A stretch of DNA of 64,000 nt from Iris pallida (GCA_029216955.1 JANAVB010006999.1:1412785-1476784); one strand, 5' to 3'; counted from the first letter of the stretch, positions 1-12,847 are shown. Made by a program: numbers and translations. The notes: generated by a model from the letters alone, not told the origin.

Positions 1-555
1 TTTTTTTTGTGTCTGTGCCTGTGCTAGGGTTAGGTTCTCGTGTAACCTAGGACTAGGGTTTAGGGTTTCTCGTCCCTACTTTCCATACTGTAACCTAGGG
101 CTAGGTTTAGGGTTCTCGTGTCTGTGTCTAGATAGCTAGGGCTAGGATTAGGTTTACCTGAAGAGGGCGGCTCGTCGGGCGAGGCGGCTAGGAGGGGGGC
201 TTCGTCGGAGGAGGGAGGCGGCGAGGAGGGGGGATTCGTCAGAGGAGCGAGGAAAAAATTTTGGAAATTTTTTTGGGAGAGAGAGAAGGGGGAAATGAAA
301 GTTTCGAACGGGATATATTAAAACATTAGCGACGTCTGCTTTTGATGTCGCTGAACGTCGCTATTTAGCGACATAACTTAAGTTACGTCGCTGAACGTCG
401 CTATTCAGCGACGTACTTTTTCTCATGTCGTGGAACGTCGCTATTCAGCGACGTTTTGCGATGTCTATTAAAAGAAGTCGCTATATTCAATATTTAGCGA
501 CGTTATTTTATTCCGTCGCTAAACTACGTCGCCAATAGAGCAGATTTTAGTAGTG
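1..555 (-). mobile_element. Terminal part of a CACTA (En/Spm) transposon
   Basis: The element ends at 555 in TAGTAGTG, the reverse complement of CACTACTA, the hallmark CACTA terminus. Next to it, about 325-540, is a subterminal region packed with both orientations of a short motif (AGCGACGT / ACGTCGCT), at least ten copies. These are the expected binding sites of the accessory TNPA-type protein. Read on the minus strand the order is terminus, subterminal repeats, pyrimidine-rich leader, which matches the 5' side of the CACTA element at 53121. The body therefore lies outside the window to the left. The 3-bp target duplication would be TCT (556-558), but the other end is not visible. No transposase coding is present here. 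Confidence 0.85.
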
Positions 556-1280
556 TCTGTTGTAAGGTTTGTAAAGCTGGCAAGAGCATTACGACAATTT
601 AGTAATTGTCTTTTCAACAGCTTGTCAAATTCGAAGTTATTTTTAGTCAATGACCATGTTTCAACATTATGATACATAAATCCACCATGAATAATTCTTC
701 GTACCGATCTGAGTACCCAATATATTTCTCATTACAATCTCGAGTCCCGAACATTAGTAACCATCCATTGTGTATGACACGATTTTGTTTTTCAAATGAG
801 TCTTAGATATTTCAAAGCCTTTTTAAGTACTTGGTGCGTTTGGCATATGATGATATGTCATAAAATGACGGAAGAAGAAGAAGAAACGCGTGGGTTGATT
901 TTGGGTGTCCATATATGGTTTACATATCTCAATGTTTCGATCAGAACTTGTACTCATACGAATCCAATTTGGAGCTGAGCTCTATAGATATAAGCTTCAA
1001 CTCCTCTGCATGCATGGAGTTTGTGTCCTAAATGTTCATATAGTTTGGATCAAACTTGGATCTCACAACAATCCAAAAAAATAATTAAAGTACTATAATT
1101 ATAAGATTTTATGACACACCTATTTGTAGGGTAGGATTAGGTTAGACACGACTCATTTAAACACATCATACTTTTTTGAGGACAAATGTTCTTGGGGATT
1201 CTCCTCAATGACAGGTGGGTCACACAATGAACTATCCACCAAAAGGAGCAATTCCCCTAGCCCACATGTCAGTAAGAAAG
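556..1280. other. Intergenic spacer upstream of POLA2
   Basis: About 0.7 kb of AT-rich sequence between the CACTA terminus and the POLA2 promoter. I see no convincing gene, tRNA or repeat. The 60-codon ORF near 796 has no recognisable similarity and is at the length expected by chance. Confidence 0.5.
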
Positions 1281-1468
1281 GGCCCAATGTAATAAATGAC
1301 AACTATATGGGCTTTTAATTAAGTGGCCTAACTATATATATAGAAAACTTCACTCCACTCCCCATTCCTCCTTTTTCATCCTTCCCGCCATTTCTCACTT
1401 CCCGCTCTTTTCTTCTCCTCCTTCCCCGAACCCTAGCCGTAACCCTAACCCTAACCCTAATTCACGCA
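1281..1468 (+). promoter_or_regulatory. POLA2 promoter: site II, TATA, E2F-like and telo-box elements
   Basis: Going towards the ATG there is GGCCCA (TGGGCC on the minus strand, 1281-1286), TGGGCT (1308-1313), a TATA-like run (about 1333-1343), two identical CTTCCCGC boxes (1381-1388 and 1398-1405) and a CCCTAA-rich run at about 1439-1460. TGGGCY site II and telo-box elements commonly occur together in plant genes expressed in dividing cells. TTCCCGC matches the core of E2F/DP sites that drive S-phase genes. The pairing with a DNA polymerase alpha subunit makes E2F control likely, but this is inferred from motifs only. The transcription start is probably about 1360-1375. Confidence 0.65.
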
Positions 1469-1559
1469 ATGGAGGAAGAAATCAGATCCGAATTCGATAA
1501 AGGCGGCTTCTCCCTCGAGTCCGGCGACCAGGTCCTTCAGAAATGTAACATCTTTCATC

Positions 1560-1613
<54 letters not shown>

Positions 1614-2550
1614 TTCGATTGATAAATTCATCTTTAATCCGTTTTTTTCCCCTTCAAATTAGGTATCGGGATCTGCATAAACCACCAGATCAGCCCTTCG
1701 GATCTCGTCTCCAACTGGGAGATCTACTATTTGAACAGGTGAGATCGATCGATCGATCGATTGGTCGGTCAATCAAACCCCTAAGTTTTGTTCCAACCGT
1801 TTGTTCAAGTAAATTTGGTGGCTTTAGTTTGTGTGTTAAAGTATTCAGGAGGAAAGTTACATTCTTGGGCTATTCATGTTTCTGGGATCGATAAAGTTAG
1901 GCCTTTTTGTGTTACTTCTATTGAATAATATAGACGAATACTCGGTGTGGGTGTTCGACCGACCAAAATCTAATTAGTGCCTTTCAAATTATATGTTATG
2001 GTAATATATGCCCATCTTCGTCGAAAAACATCTTAACCTTACTATTGCCAATATCAAGATAAGTACACATCTTTACAACTATGGAGAAGGTAGTTAAAGG
2101 AGTGGGTTGGGGGGGGGGGGGGGGGGGGGGGGGGACGAAAATTAATTAGTGTGAGACTTCGACAATAAAAACCTTGATCATAAAATCTCGAGAGTGGTAC
2201 TGGGTACACGTGTCTGTTTTCATCCGTAATGCTCTGTTAATAGATACCTCGTCCAGAGGTGCGACGAATCTGGTATGGGTGTTGTTTAAGATTCGTTTAT
2301 TTAGTGATTTTCTTTCTCGGGGCCGAGCTCGATCATGAAATCCTATGTTGAAGCTCGAGTTTGAGTGGGCTTGCGGGAAGCTTGACTCGGCTAAATAGCC
2401 CGAGATGCTAGGCCTCGAGCTGCTCATCTCAAGCTTGAGTTTCCTGTACACCTTAAACATGGTAATTGTGGTGAACGCTCCCACTGGGAATCGCTCTCCT
2501 GACCACTCGGGGCACATGCCTCATCACTACCACTAGGCTAGAGGGTCATT

Positions 2551-2621
<71 letters not shown>

Positions 2622-5600
2622 GAGACAGTTGAGCTTGTTTTTCTATCTCAAGAACGAAGCTTGGTCATGTTTAAGCTCATATAGTTTTTTGTAGTTGAAA
2701 TTGTTTCCACGTTTAGACAGCCTCTTAACAAAGTGAACTAGACCCTAGTCATGCTTTTCTCGAGTCAATTTCCTGAATTGTTTTGCTTGTTTGCATCTCA
2801 ATCTCGTCTCTGTCTGATCCTGATTTATAGAAGGAGGAGAACTTCTAGTCAGTAGATCAAGATCGTCAGTATGTATTTGTGTGGTAAGAGTCGAAAACAT
2901 AGATTTGATGGAGAAGTGAGTCTCCTCTTCTCCTTTTGTTCTTCTCTCTATCTAGAAGATTAGAAATGTCGTGAACAGATACAATATGAATGCCACCCCC
3001 TTTTATATGGAAGCAAACTATGGAGTGGACTCCTCAACCCTTTACGATCCTTAATCTACAACCCTAGGACTCCCGATTGTTGGATTTAGGGAAATACCAC
3101 ATTTGCACATTGTATAACCCTAAAGCTGAAATTAAGTCGCTGTCACTGAACCATAGCCATATATATGTTTGATAGATAGACTGGTCTATGCATATTTTTG
3201 CAAACGAAGGAAAATTTTGGCTGACTGAAGAATTGATCGAAGCTGAGCTGAGACAAAAACAGTATATTTTTTGATTCATCGACCAATCAGTTGACCAACT
3301 TTCAGATGGTCATGCTCCTCTCATTGAATACCATTGTTTTTTTTTTTGACGCCTAAAAGGCACCAAGAAATCAGTTCTAACAATTTAAAATGATGGATGA
3401 GTGCAAACCAAATGCACCTTCACATGCTGGAAATAATTTAGCAGCGTCCTTGCTGGTAATGGTCTTCTTTTATGCGATGAGGACCACCACCTTAGTGAAT
3501 CTGTTTACCACCACCTATGAATAATGGGTACTCTATTTAGGAAGGCGTATCCGTACCAGGTACCGGTAGTCCTGGGTACTTACCGCATACCTACCCAAAA
3601 TTTTATTTATTTGTATTTTCAATTTTAATTTTGGCATTTTGTGGGTACTTCTTGGTACGATATGGGTATGTCAAATGTAAGTCATTGGGTGTTACCTTTT
3701 CCTTTAAAATAAAGATTTTGTACTTTTGTTTTGTAATTCATTTTTTTAATTATAACTACATAGTTTTTAAACTAAAATTTGATGACTATGATGAAATAAA
3801 ATTTAGACTCTTAGTTTTACTTGTGAACTCATGAAGACGTATCACTAGTCATTGGTCTTTACAATACATATGCTCCAACCGTACCTGTATCGTGGATTTT
3901 TAGAACTTGCCGTATCGACGTACCAGCTACATACTGTACCGTGCTTCTTAGACCACCACAAAGGGTATTCCTTACATGAATTCTTCTTAGCTAGGCCTCC
4001 AACAAAGTCCACCAAGATGCTTTCCCACTGCCGGCATGGAACTGGTAGAGGTTCATACTTAGGTTTCTAGTATGGGAATCAGTTTAAGACCCTTCCTTTG
4101 AGTATCAATATTGATCGACGGTTTTGGCAGTTTCAGACCATAGTTTAGGCGTTCTTTGTTTTGGAAAGCCAAAAAACAATAAGAAATTATTTTGAAAAAG
4201 GATTTCTATATACATTTAGGAATAATCTTATGTTCTAGTTGTTGTTTCTTGTTAGTTTTGAATGGAAAGAAAATCATCTACTTCATGATCTAAGAACTAG
4301 ATCACATGAATGTAATATCCTGTTTCATGGAGTATTACAACCCTCTTTAACTTGAGCAACCTGTTCTACCTCAAGTATAAACTACAGTGTCTTGGTGTTG
4401 CCGCCATACTTAAGGTCTTCTTCAAATGCATCATGATGCTGTATTTGTGATCAAGGCATATGTGACTCGTTGAGTTAACCTATATCTTGTGTTTTAAAAC
4501 TGCTTCTACTTGTATGTTAACTCATGTTATTTAAAATCCTTTCTATTGCTTTATTTATGGAACTTTTCTTAACTGTCATTTTGCCATGTCTACGAGATGA
4601 CTCACTACTCATAATCCCATGATCATGAGCATTATAAATACTTTTTAGTATCTTAATTATATTTTTGTGTAAAACTTCTTCAGGCATCTAAGCGGACTAA
4701 CTGTAGAAAGTTCTCACATGGATGGTTTCTTATCACACATACAAAATGAGATGAAGGAAAGAATTATCAAGGAGGAATCTCAGTTGCATGTCTACTCAAG
4801 TTATGATGTTGGCATGTGAGTGCAATGAGATAGATAATCATTTAGTGTTACTCTGTCCATGACTCAGTAGCTTTAAAGACATTCTTAGTGTCAAGTAATA
4901 CGCCAAATTATATTAAGACCTTAATTTCTTCTACATATCCATGACCAGGTATGCTTTTACTAAGTTCCTGAAAGATCTATTCTGCAGGTTAATAGATAAT
5001 GAACATGATGATAAGAAAGAAGACTTCCTCAAGACACCCAATCGTCTCGCTGAAGGGTCATATAGTTCAATATCAACACCTAAAACAAATGAAAAACCTT
5101 CATCTTCAAAAGAATCAGTTCCAGTCGTCAACCACATAACTCCTTTTGGACAACGAATGCGCAAATTCTTACCACAGTTTACTTTTAACCCTAAAGATCA
5201 GGTGTCTGTCTCTGAAAATGAGCAGCTTGAGAAGATGGACGACGATGTCATTAGAAGAGTTCAACCTAGTGAAAGGTGCTCTTTGCACATTCACAGTTTG
5301 CAGCCAGAAGCAGGTTGCAGATTCATGCATGACAGGATTGAAGATCGGGTAAATAAACCTCATGAACCTTACTAATAATGTTCACTATCTATCTTCTGTG
5401 TCTAAATGATTTTTCAAGGTGATAGTTCCCTCCAGAACTGTGTTCATTTTCTGCCTTATGATTTTCTTGGTAACAGTTCAATTCCCTCGAGAATCGCATT
5501 AGAAGGCATGCACTTGCATATACTGCATGTGGACTTTATGGAGAACCAACAGATGCTACCTTTGCTTCACAGGTGATTTCTTGCCACATGGGATGATACA

Positions 5601-8600
5601 TTTTTCTTATGATAAATTATAGCAATCATATTGTTATGATGTATTTTTACACCGAGGATATCTTGATATCATTCATTGTACAAATACTCTAAAGTACTCC
5701 ATGGATTTTGTGATCTGGACACCTACTTTTATGTCCTTATTGCCAATTGCATGATATGATTCCCGTAGACAATCTTTAACTCCATTATCTCTCCCTTCCA
5801 GAGAAGTATATTTGCAGTTGGCATGATTTGTTGTGACGGAGAAGGTCATCTGAATGATAAATCCATCTTGTTGCAAGGCAGGTACTGACTATTTTATCTT
5901 GTCAGGATCACATATAAGCTGTTTACATTCTTGCTGAATTTATAATCTGTCCTTGCTGACATGCTAATGGGATTTTCAGCTGTCATTGATATTGTTTGTT
6001 TTTGATGTCATAGTGTCGAACATTCTGGAGGGCAGAGAGTGCGTCTTGACCTCCAAAATTTGGTCCAGTTTTCTTTGTTCCCTGGCCTGGTAAGTCGTTG
6101 TCTTAGATTGACTATTACTTCTGAGTATTAGATATATTAGACTCTTGACCGTTAGAAATACCAGGTGATAGGCGTTGAGGGCCACAATCCTAGTGGGCAC
6201 TGCTTGATTGCATCAAAAGTGGTTGATTCTTTGCCAGTATCCATTGATGATAGTTTGCCTCTGGCTAAGAGACAAGCCATGGACCAAGAACATCAACCAA
6301 GTTCTTCACCCTGCACATCAAAAGTACTGTCAATGGTGGGTATTCCTGGTTAGAATGCTTTACATCTTTTGGTATCGACATGAACTCATTTTAGTAGATT
6401 TTTCCTTCATGTCCTATCAGAAATCTGTCCACTATATGCCACTTGTAGATCATATACTGTTTAATTGTGAAATATACACAAGGATGTTGTGTATTTAGCT
6501 GTATAGCCTGTAGGTTGTGATATGATTTCGCAGCTTTTGCAGATGATCATACTGATTGCATTTTAATCCATGGCCATGAGCCTACACTTTGTATATGCTT
6601 TGAGGGCTTTTGCAACTGATTTTACCATACTGATTACATTATAATCCATGGCCCTCAATGCAGTATCTGAATCTGATGCTGAATAGGGCTGGCATTCATT
6701 CTACAGGGATGTCTGGTTATTGGTTAGGCTATTATAAAACATGTTAGGGCCTTGTTCATACTGCAGTAACTTTGTTCATCAAACTTGGCTACTAAGTACA
6801 CTTCCCTATATCTCCTACATTCTAGCCAAATAGACAGCTTGATTGGTCAACGATTGGCCATTAGAGAGTTGCTTCCATTCCTGAAGTTCAGTGTGTAAAT
6901 TTTCCCTATGCCAAACTGTTGAGCAGAGGGATGCCATCGGCTGATTACGTATGCTTGTTACGTATGCCATCGGCTGATTACGTATGCTTGTGTTTTTATG
7001 TCTTTTTTGTATTTGGCTATATAATATTCTTGTTTCTGCATCTTGCATACATGTGTGAGATTTAATCTACTCTTATTTTAGTTCTGAATGTTATGTTTAG
7101 TTGGTCCTCCCACCAATTAGCCTTCTGGGTTCTATTATTAGTCCCTCTTGCTAACCATTGTCCAGGCAAGGACATTCCATACTAGGAGAGTGATGTAAGG
7201 CTTGATGTGTCAGAGAGATGAATTCAAATCCTTGTAACAAAGCATATCCTTAGCTCTTCGTCTAAACTCTGATCTAGTCTAGGGGAACTTGAGGGCGCTT
7301 CTTGGTTGCATGAGCTGAGGTCTACTTACTGTCAACTGGCCCTTATAGGTTTAACTCAAGGCCCTCTCTTCATTGTATCTATCTTGTCTATGAATTTGGC
7401 ACCACCACTAAGGTGTGATGTTAGGCTGATACCCTGTCATAAAAACAATTGTGGAGCTTATCGTGGTCCATAACCGATGCTTATGTCACACGGATAGCTG
7501 GTCTGAAAATATATGCTAACCTTTTGGTTGAGGGTTGTCAACTCAGTGTTCTGTCACAATCTCAGACTTCATTTTGATGAGACTGGCTTGGCTGATATTA
7601 ATTTGAAATCGTTTGTCTATCATAGCTGAAACTGTGCAGAGTTTTCTATTATGTATATTCATAATGCTATACGGAGTCTGTGGACTTATTTAGTAGCCCG
7701 CAGGTACCTCAATGTGCACTTCCACAAACACAATACAGGAAACCAAAATCTGATCTTAACTTGTGGATTCAATTCCCATGAAAGCTTTTTGAAACGTCTT
7801 AAGGTGATGGTACTGGGATCTGATGAAGGCATAAAACAAAAGTTACTCTCATTAGACAAATACTATGCTAAAGGCTGCTCGCATAGAATGCATGTATGCA
7901 GGCATTATATACATTCAAGTCTAATCCAATAAGAACGGGTTATTTGCACAAAGCAGCACACTGGATATACTCATAATTGAGCTACAGGCTCATGTACTAT
8001 GGTGAGCATGTTTTCTCTAGAAGCAACTAACAGTTTTCTTGGACTGTTAATAGGTTGTTGCAGCAGGTCCTTTCACGACAACAGATAATCTATTCTTTGA
8101 GCCATTGGTAGAATTGCTTGCACATGCTAGCAGGAAACAACCACAATTGCTTATCTTGGTGAGGCCAAAATAATTGAGTTTCACAATCTCTTTCTAGTTG
8201 AAACATATTGCTTAGTATTAACCTGCAATGCTACAATAGTGTAACATATTAATGTTATGGCAGACGGGTCCATTTATTGATTCTGAGCATCCAGATATTA
8301 AAAAGGGAACTGTGGACAGAACCTTCGATGAAATCTTCCATATTGAGATCATTAGAAGGGTTGGTATTTCTATAAATGTTCCTGTTTTAAATTTTCCTAC
8401 ACCAAAATTGATTATTTTTTTGACACTTAGCTTTTTTGCTTCATCTTTTATTTCATGCAGTTACTAGACTACACTGGATATATGGGTTCTGCTGCACGGG
8501 TGGTTCTTGTGCCATCACCACGTGATGCTAACCACGACTTTGTTTTTCCTCAGGTTCCAATCTTGGCAGATTTAGCTTATAATGTATTTCCTTACATTCT

Positions 8601-11600
8601 GTGTTTTGGATATTTGACAGTGAATCAACAACGATATGTTTACGAACATCTTTGACACATGTTTATCAACAATGACTTGCACACCGTCATTTGGATTTCC
8701 ATAACAAAATAAAAGCTTACACAACAACTTAACATAGCAACAAAGGAGTCCCATGACAATGCTATTGGCACTATGGACCAGCCTTTCTTTGTTGTCTGTG
8801 ACTACCCACATCCGCCCACTCAAGCTGGTCAATTGCATCCCATAGGCCGAGGAGGTTTCTGATACGGACAAGGTTACTCAAGCATCCTCATTTTATTGTT
8901 CAATGACAATAGCATAAAAACAAGCAGTGTACATCTAGGGAGCATTTTGTGTGTGATATTTAGTGTTTGAGAGAGAAGAAAATGTGAGGTCTATCTGCGT
9001 CCACGAAAGAGCATCTGGCACATTAACTATCACTATGACACCTCCATTGTTGTATTCATGCTTCATAGGTAAAGATTGAATTGCATAGTTCCTGAATCTT
9101 TGTTCAGTCGCATCCTTGTACTCGGGAGAACTTAAAGATGCTTTAATCACTTTTACATGTACCTCTTAACTCTATAATTCCATTTGTATCTCTTAAGCTT
9201 ATTAACATTAGCATATTTTAACTGTGTTTTGCAGCCTGCATTTAACATTCGTCTTCCAGAGGACATGAAACATCAGGTGTGTATTTTGCACAAGTATATT
9301 CACTTGTCATAGTTTGTGTTATCGTAGCTTGAAAGAATATGTTCCTTCAATGCAGATAACTTGCGTTACAAATCCAGTTCGTCTCAGCGCAAATGAGGTA
9401 AATATCCATTTAATATTAAAACTATCTAGCCCATCACCTTTTTATGTGATTGAACAATATTAGAGGATTAATACTTCTGATATTCATTAACCATTAGTCT
9501 GTAAGGCACCTGGGTTGCATCTTTCTCCAACATAAAAAGGTAGTCTCGTGTGCTAAATTATCTCATTTCTGATATACCTTGACCATTATAGTAGTATGTC
9601 AAACATTATAACTTCATCTGTTATAGTTACAGAGTATTGGAACCCAACTTAATTCTGCTAACAAATCAAGTTCGGAGTAGACTATACTGCAATCTGGCTT
9701 CATCAATGAGTTAGTTCTATGTTAAATCATTACTACCTTGAATATGCTTATCTTATTAGCAAGATGGGAAGGCAGATGTTTAGCAAATTAGGATCCGATA
9801 TCTGTTGAGTTTTTCTCAGTATATATCCTCCAAAATATGGTTATGCTAATGGCTATTGTAGAATGTGAAGAGCTATACATTTAGCGCTTATATTATGTTG
9901 CAAAACATGTATTCATTTGGAAGAGAACTGCTTTATACTTTTGCATCTCGTTCTAGGAAGCGCAGGGGGCTGAATCAAATTTTGGTTTTTTTTTCCCTTC
10001 TTCTTGATCAAGTTTAGCAAGATCTGATTTTAAATAAAACAAATAAACACTTTTTTTTTACTCTGAATCCGTTCTCTTTTATTTTGATTATATATCGGCT
10101 GCATCTACTTATACCTTAACCATAGTTTGTTGTGTGCTATATTTCTTGTGGTTCTCTCTGTTTACATTGCTTTCATTTTTATATTGCAGATCACAGTTGG
10201 TTGCTGCACTACGGATATTTTGAAACACCTTAGCAGTGAGGAAATTTCAAGAATTTCAGCAGATGCATCTTCTGGCGATCGCATGGGGCGTCTTGCAACT
10301 CACTTACTGAGCCAGCGCAGGTAACTAGTTACATCCATAGAAACCATAATTTTTGGGGCTGCATTTAATGATGAAAAGTGAAAATTTCAACAGCTACTAT
10401 CCTCTATATCCACCGTCAGCAAGTGTTCCTTTGGATTTTTCTCTCGCACCAGAAGCTTTAGAGATCCCCTCAGTTCCAGATCTCATGCTTCTTCCATCAG
10501 ACCTTGCGCCATTTGTGAAGGTAATTAATTCTGGTTGATTTAGTTTTCTTTCCACATCCTTGAAGTTTATGGCCACTTTTTCTAGCAAGGTTTGCAGTAT
10601 CGGAATAGGTATCGGACCCTTCCTATGGGTATCGGGATCGGCAGTATCGGTAGTATTGACAGTTTCGGATAGGAGTATTGGAATTTTTTGGTATCGAAAA
10701 ATATATATTAATAATTTATTCAAAATAAGAAAACATATTTTATACATTTAGGCTTAATTTTAAGTATTGTTTGTGGTATTTATTTTGAAATTGAATGAAA
10801 TAGTAGTCACCATTATTGATTTGTTTTGCCTACGACAAATAAGTTTTCTTCATTTACATGCTTTAGAACCTTACTATGCTTTTACACCTTTGTTGATTGT
10901 TTTTTTTCGTTCTTCTCTACCGATTTAACTGGAAAAAAAGACCCCTAATGTCGGTATCGGTCAGTATCTGTAGCGGCCAATATCTGATCGGGACATGCTA
11001 AACTGTATCGATATTGATAATATTGTATCGGTATCGACTGATACTGCAAACTATGTTTACTAGCTGGCTTTCTGTGTTTTTTTTCCTTACCGTGTATATG
11101 TTTGTTTTGGTTGGCATATAAAGCAAGGAAGAAGAAAAGAAGATAGGAAAAGGAAAATTGAATTCTTTTCTTACAATAATCTCACCACCTAAATCTCCTT
11201 ATCTAGAAGGGAAAATTCCTCAAATTTATCTCATTTAACCCCTTTTTAGGCAAAGGAAAACCAATATCGTCAATTAGTTTCCTCCCATTTTGAAACACAT
11301 TCTTTTAGTGAATCCAGTCCAATCTAGTTTTCACTTACTAATATAAATGCACTAAGCTGTCAAGGTTGTGAAAAACGCTAAGCGCTAGTCGGACGGGCAT
11401 CCAACGCCTATCCCGTCTAGACGGTTGCCTAGATCTAAGCGGTTCCCAAAAAAAAAAAATCCATAAAATCTATTGAAAATTGTAGAAAAAGTCTATAAAA
11501 TCCAAAAACATGTATAGTCAGGCATCGGAGGGACTAGGTGGGTGCCTAGCCTGCCTTTTAGAAGTATAGCAAGTCTTAAGCATGTAGGATTGTTTTTATG

Positions 11601-11782
11601 ACAGCATTATTCTTTCGGAGATGCAGGTTTTGTCCCTTGGTGAAGGGAATGGAGGAGAAGCAACCAAGTGCATGTGTGTGAACCCTGGGAGATTAGCCAA
11701 GGGTATTGGCGGGGGTACCTTTGTGGAGATCAACTACAATCAAGATCTTGACCACACAGATGCATCGATCATCCGGATATAG
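1469..11782 (+). CDS. POLA2: DNA polymerase alpha subunit B (primase complex B subunit), 16 exons
   Basis: Non-catalytic B subunit of the DNA polymerase alpha-primase complex, which makes RNA-DNA primers for nuclear replication. Exons: 1469-1544, 1663-1738, 4684-4815, 4988-5348, 5477-5572, 5802-5881, 6014-6089, 6165-6335, 8054-8158, 8264-8359, 8461-8553, 9235-9276, 9356-9397, 10190-10320, 10394-10520, 11627-11782. They sum to 1860 nt, encoding 619 aa, and all introns are GT-AG. The plant family is about 610 aa. The N-terminal domain (about 1-75) begins MEEEIRSEF and contains SDLVSNWEIYYLNR. A variable serine-rich linker follows (about 100-180), then an OB-fold region. The inactive calcineurin-like phosphoesterase domain of B subunits runs from about 355 with VVAAGPFTTTDNL, TGPFIDSEHP, RVVLVPSPRDA and PSDLAPFVK. 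The end NPGRLAKGIGGGTFVE...IIRI is the family C terminus. The start is the first ATG after the telo-box. Exons were assigned by eye; the intact frame through 16 joins supports them. Confidence 0.95.
1564..1611. repeat. (CT)n microsatellite in POLA2 intron 1
   Basis: An almost perfect CT dinucleotide run of about 48 bp directly after exon 1. It forms most of the pyrimidine content of the 118-bp first intron and is likely length-polymorphic. Confidence 0.95.
1739..4683 (+). other. POLA2 intron 2 (2.9 kb) with simple repeats and repeat remnants
   Basis: The longest intron of the gene. It holds a G homopolymer (about 2109-2134), a segment at about 2470-2550 ending in ACTAGGCTAGAG that resembles the head of the SINE at 15213, and a (TA)n run (about 2555-2618). 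At about 3545-3925 is an element rich in GTACC/GTATC words in both orientations, probably a decayed foldback transposon. The rest is AT-rich with nothing I recognise. None of the ORFs inside resembles a protein. Confidence 0.6.
6336..8053 (+). other. POLA2 intron 8 (1.7 kb) with a 33-bp tandem duplication
   Basis: The intron between exons 8 and 9. At about 6929-6992 a 33-bp unit containing GCCATCGGCTGATTACGTAT is present almost twice in tandem. Around 6535-6660 two similar stretches sharing ATAATCCATGGCC / TTTAATCCATGGCC suggest another local duplication. I see no gene or intact mobile element in the remainder. Confidence 0.6.
10521..11626 (+). other. POLA2 intron 15 with a GTATCGG-rich foldback element
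   Basis: At about 10588-11053 a segment begins GTTTGCAGTATC and ends with its perfect inverted copy GATACTGCAAAC. Both arms are rich in the word GTATCGG, so this is a foldback MITE-like element. A clear target duplication was not found. Downstream (about 11360-11580) is a second probable repeat with GCTAAGCGCTAG and GCCTAG words in opposite arms. The donor after exon 15 and the acceptor before exon 16 are intact. Confidence 0.65.
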
Positions 11783-12172
11783 TTTTACTGGGAGAACATA
11801 TCGATGATGATGATGATGATGATGATGATCTCGTATCTGCAAGACCAGAGGCTATCCGCGGAAGTAGAGCTGATGCACAATCTGCCATAAGAATGTATCA
11901 GTCGATGTAGTTTATACTTGGTATTGTTGTTACTGAGTGTTAAGTTATTGTTGTATTGAGAAGGTAGGAGCCTAATTTAGTATAGTCTCTGCCATTTAAA
12001 AGATTGTGGATATCCTAAGTTCTTTCGTCCCATCAACCTTTGTTGTGTTCCAGTTTCACATTCATTTTAACTTGAACATTTTCAACACATTTGTTCATGA
12101 TAGTGTTTTTTTTTTGTTTTTTCTCTCTTTGCAGTGTTTTCATATTGCTGAGTTTTGTGGACCCTTTTGATG
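11783..12172 (+). other. POLA2 3' UTR/flank with (GAT)9 microsatellite
   Basis: Directly after the stop codon lies a perfect (GAT)9 run at 11803-11829, followed by AT-rich sequence that probably contains the 3' UTR and polyadenylation site. The tRNA repeat array starts about 390 bp after the stop codon. Confidence 0.6.
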
Positions 12173-12659
12173 TGAATGGGCCCAGCTGACGTATCTCAAA
12201 TCAAACTTACATTCTTTTAGATTGTTCTCTATTGACAGAAAGCACTAATTGTCAGGGTAAGTCCGACAAAACTTTGGGCTTTTGCGCCCCAAACCTAGGG
12301 TGTCTCGCATGAGGTCGGAGTCGTGGTTGACCCCAGGACCAACTCACAATAACGGTCGAGGAACAACCAAATTAGTTCAACCCCCCGAACCAATTATTGA
12401 CCAATAAAAGCAAATTAGTTCTGATTAGGACAACCCAACCCACGGCTGACTGTAGTGATTGAGATAGTATTAACCAATAAAGGCGGGACGAAACCTTGAA
12501 ACGAGTTTTAATTTCTTGGTAGGAGAATTATTGAAGTAATAAGGGATACAAATGTTTCCTTTTGGTGATTTTTGAATTATTTTGCAAATTGGAAAAAGCA
12601 TCCAACTTTCAAGGAAAAAAAAAGGTCGCATTAAAAAAAAACATATAAAAAATGTTTTT

Positions 12660-12734
12660 GTTGAGAGTGGGATTTGAACCCCTTTCGGACCAGAACCTTA
12701 ATCTGGCGCCTTAGACCAACTCGGCCATCTCAAC
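12660..12734 (-). pseudogene. tRNA-Leu(AAG) pseudogene with damaged T arm
   Basis: On the minus strand this matches the intact tRNA-Leu(AAG) copies in this window except that about five bases next to the T arm are missing, giving 75 nt instead of 80. The deletion removes one side of the T stem, so a normal L-shaped tRNA is not expected. The acceptor stem ends (GTTGAGA/TCTCAAC) and anticodon loop are still intact. It sits at the same place in unit 1 as the truncated copies at 27743 and 49438 do in units 2 and 3. Confidence 0.85.
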
Positions 12735-12847
12735 TTCTTGCTGCTTTTCTCTCTACAAAAGATACATAATGTAAGGCTACGAGTACCTCCTCATCTCACT
12801 TTGTAAAAAAAATTAAGGAAGCCTTCCAGTAACCAACTTATCCGACA

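Noticed and set aside
796..978. 60-codon ORF upstream of POLA2
   Set aside because: No similarity, no promoter context and chance length.
1439..1460. Interstitial telomeric repeat
   Set aside because: Only about three CCCTAA copies directly before the ATG of a replication gene; better explained as a telo-box promoter element.
2146..2517. 123-codon minus-strand ORF in POLA2 intron 2
   Set aside because: Overlaps a repeat remnant in an intron, with no recognisable protein similarity.
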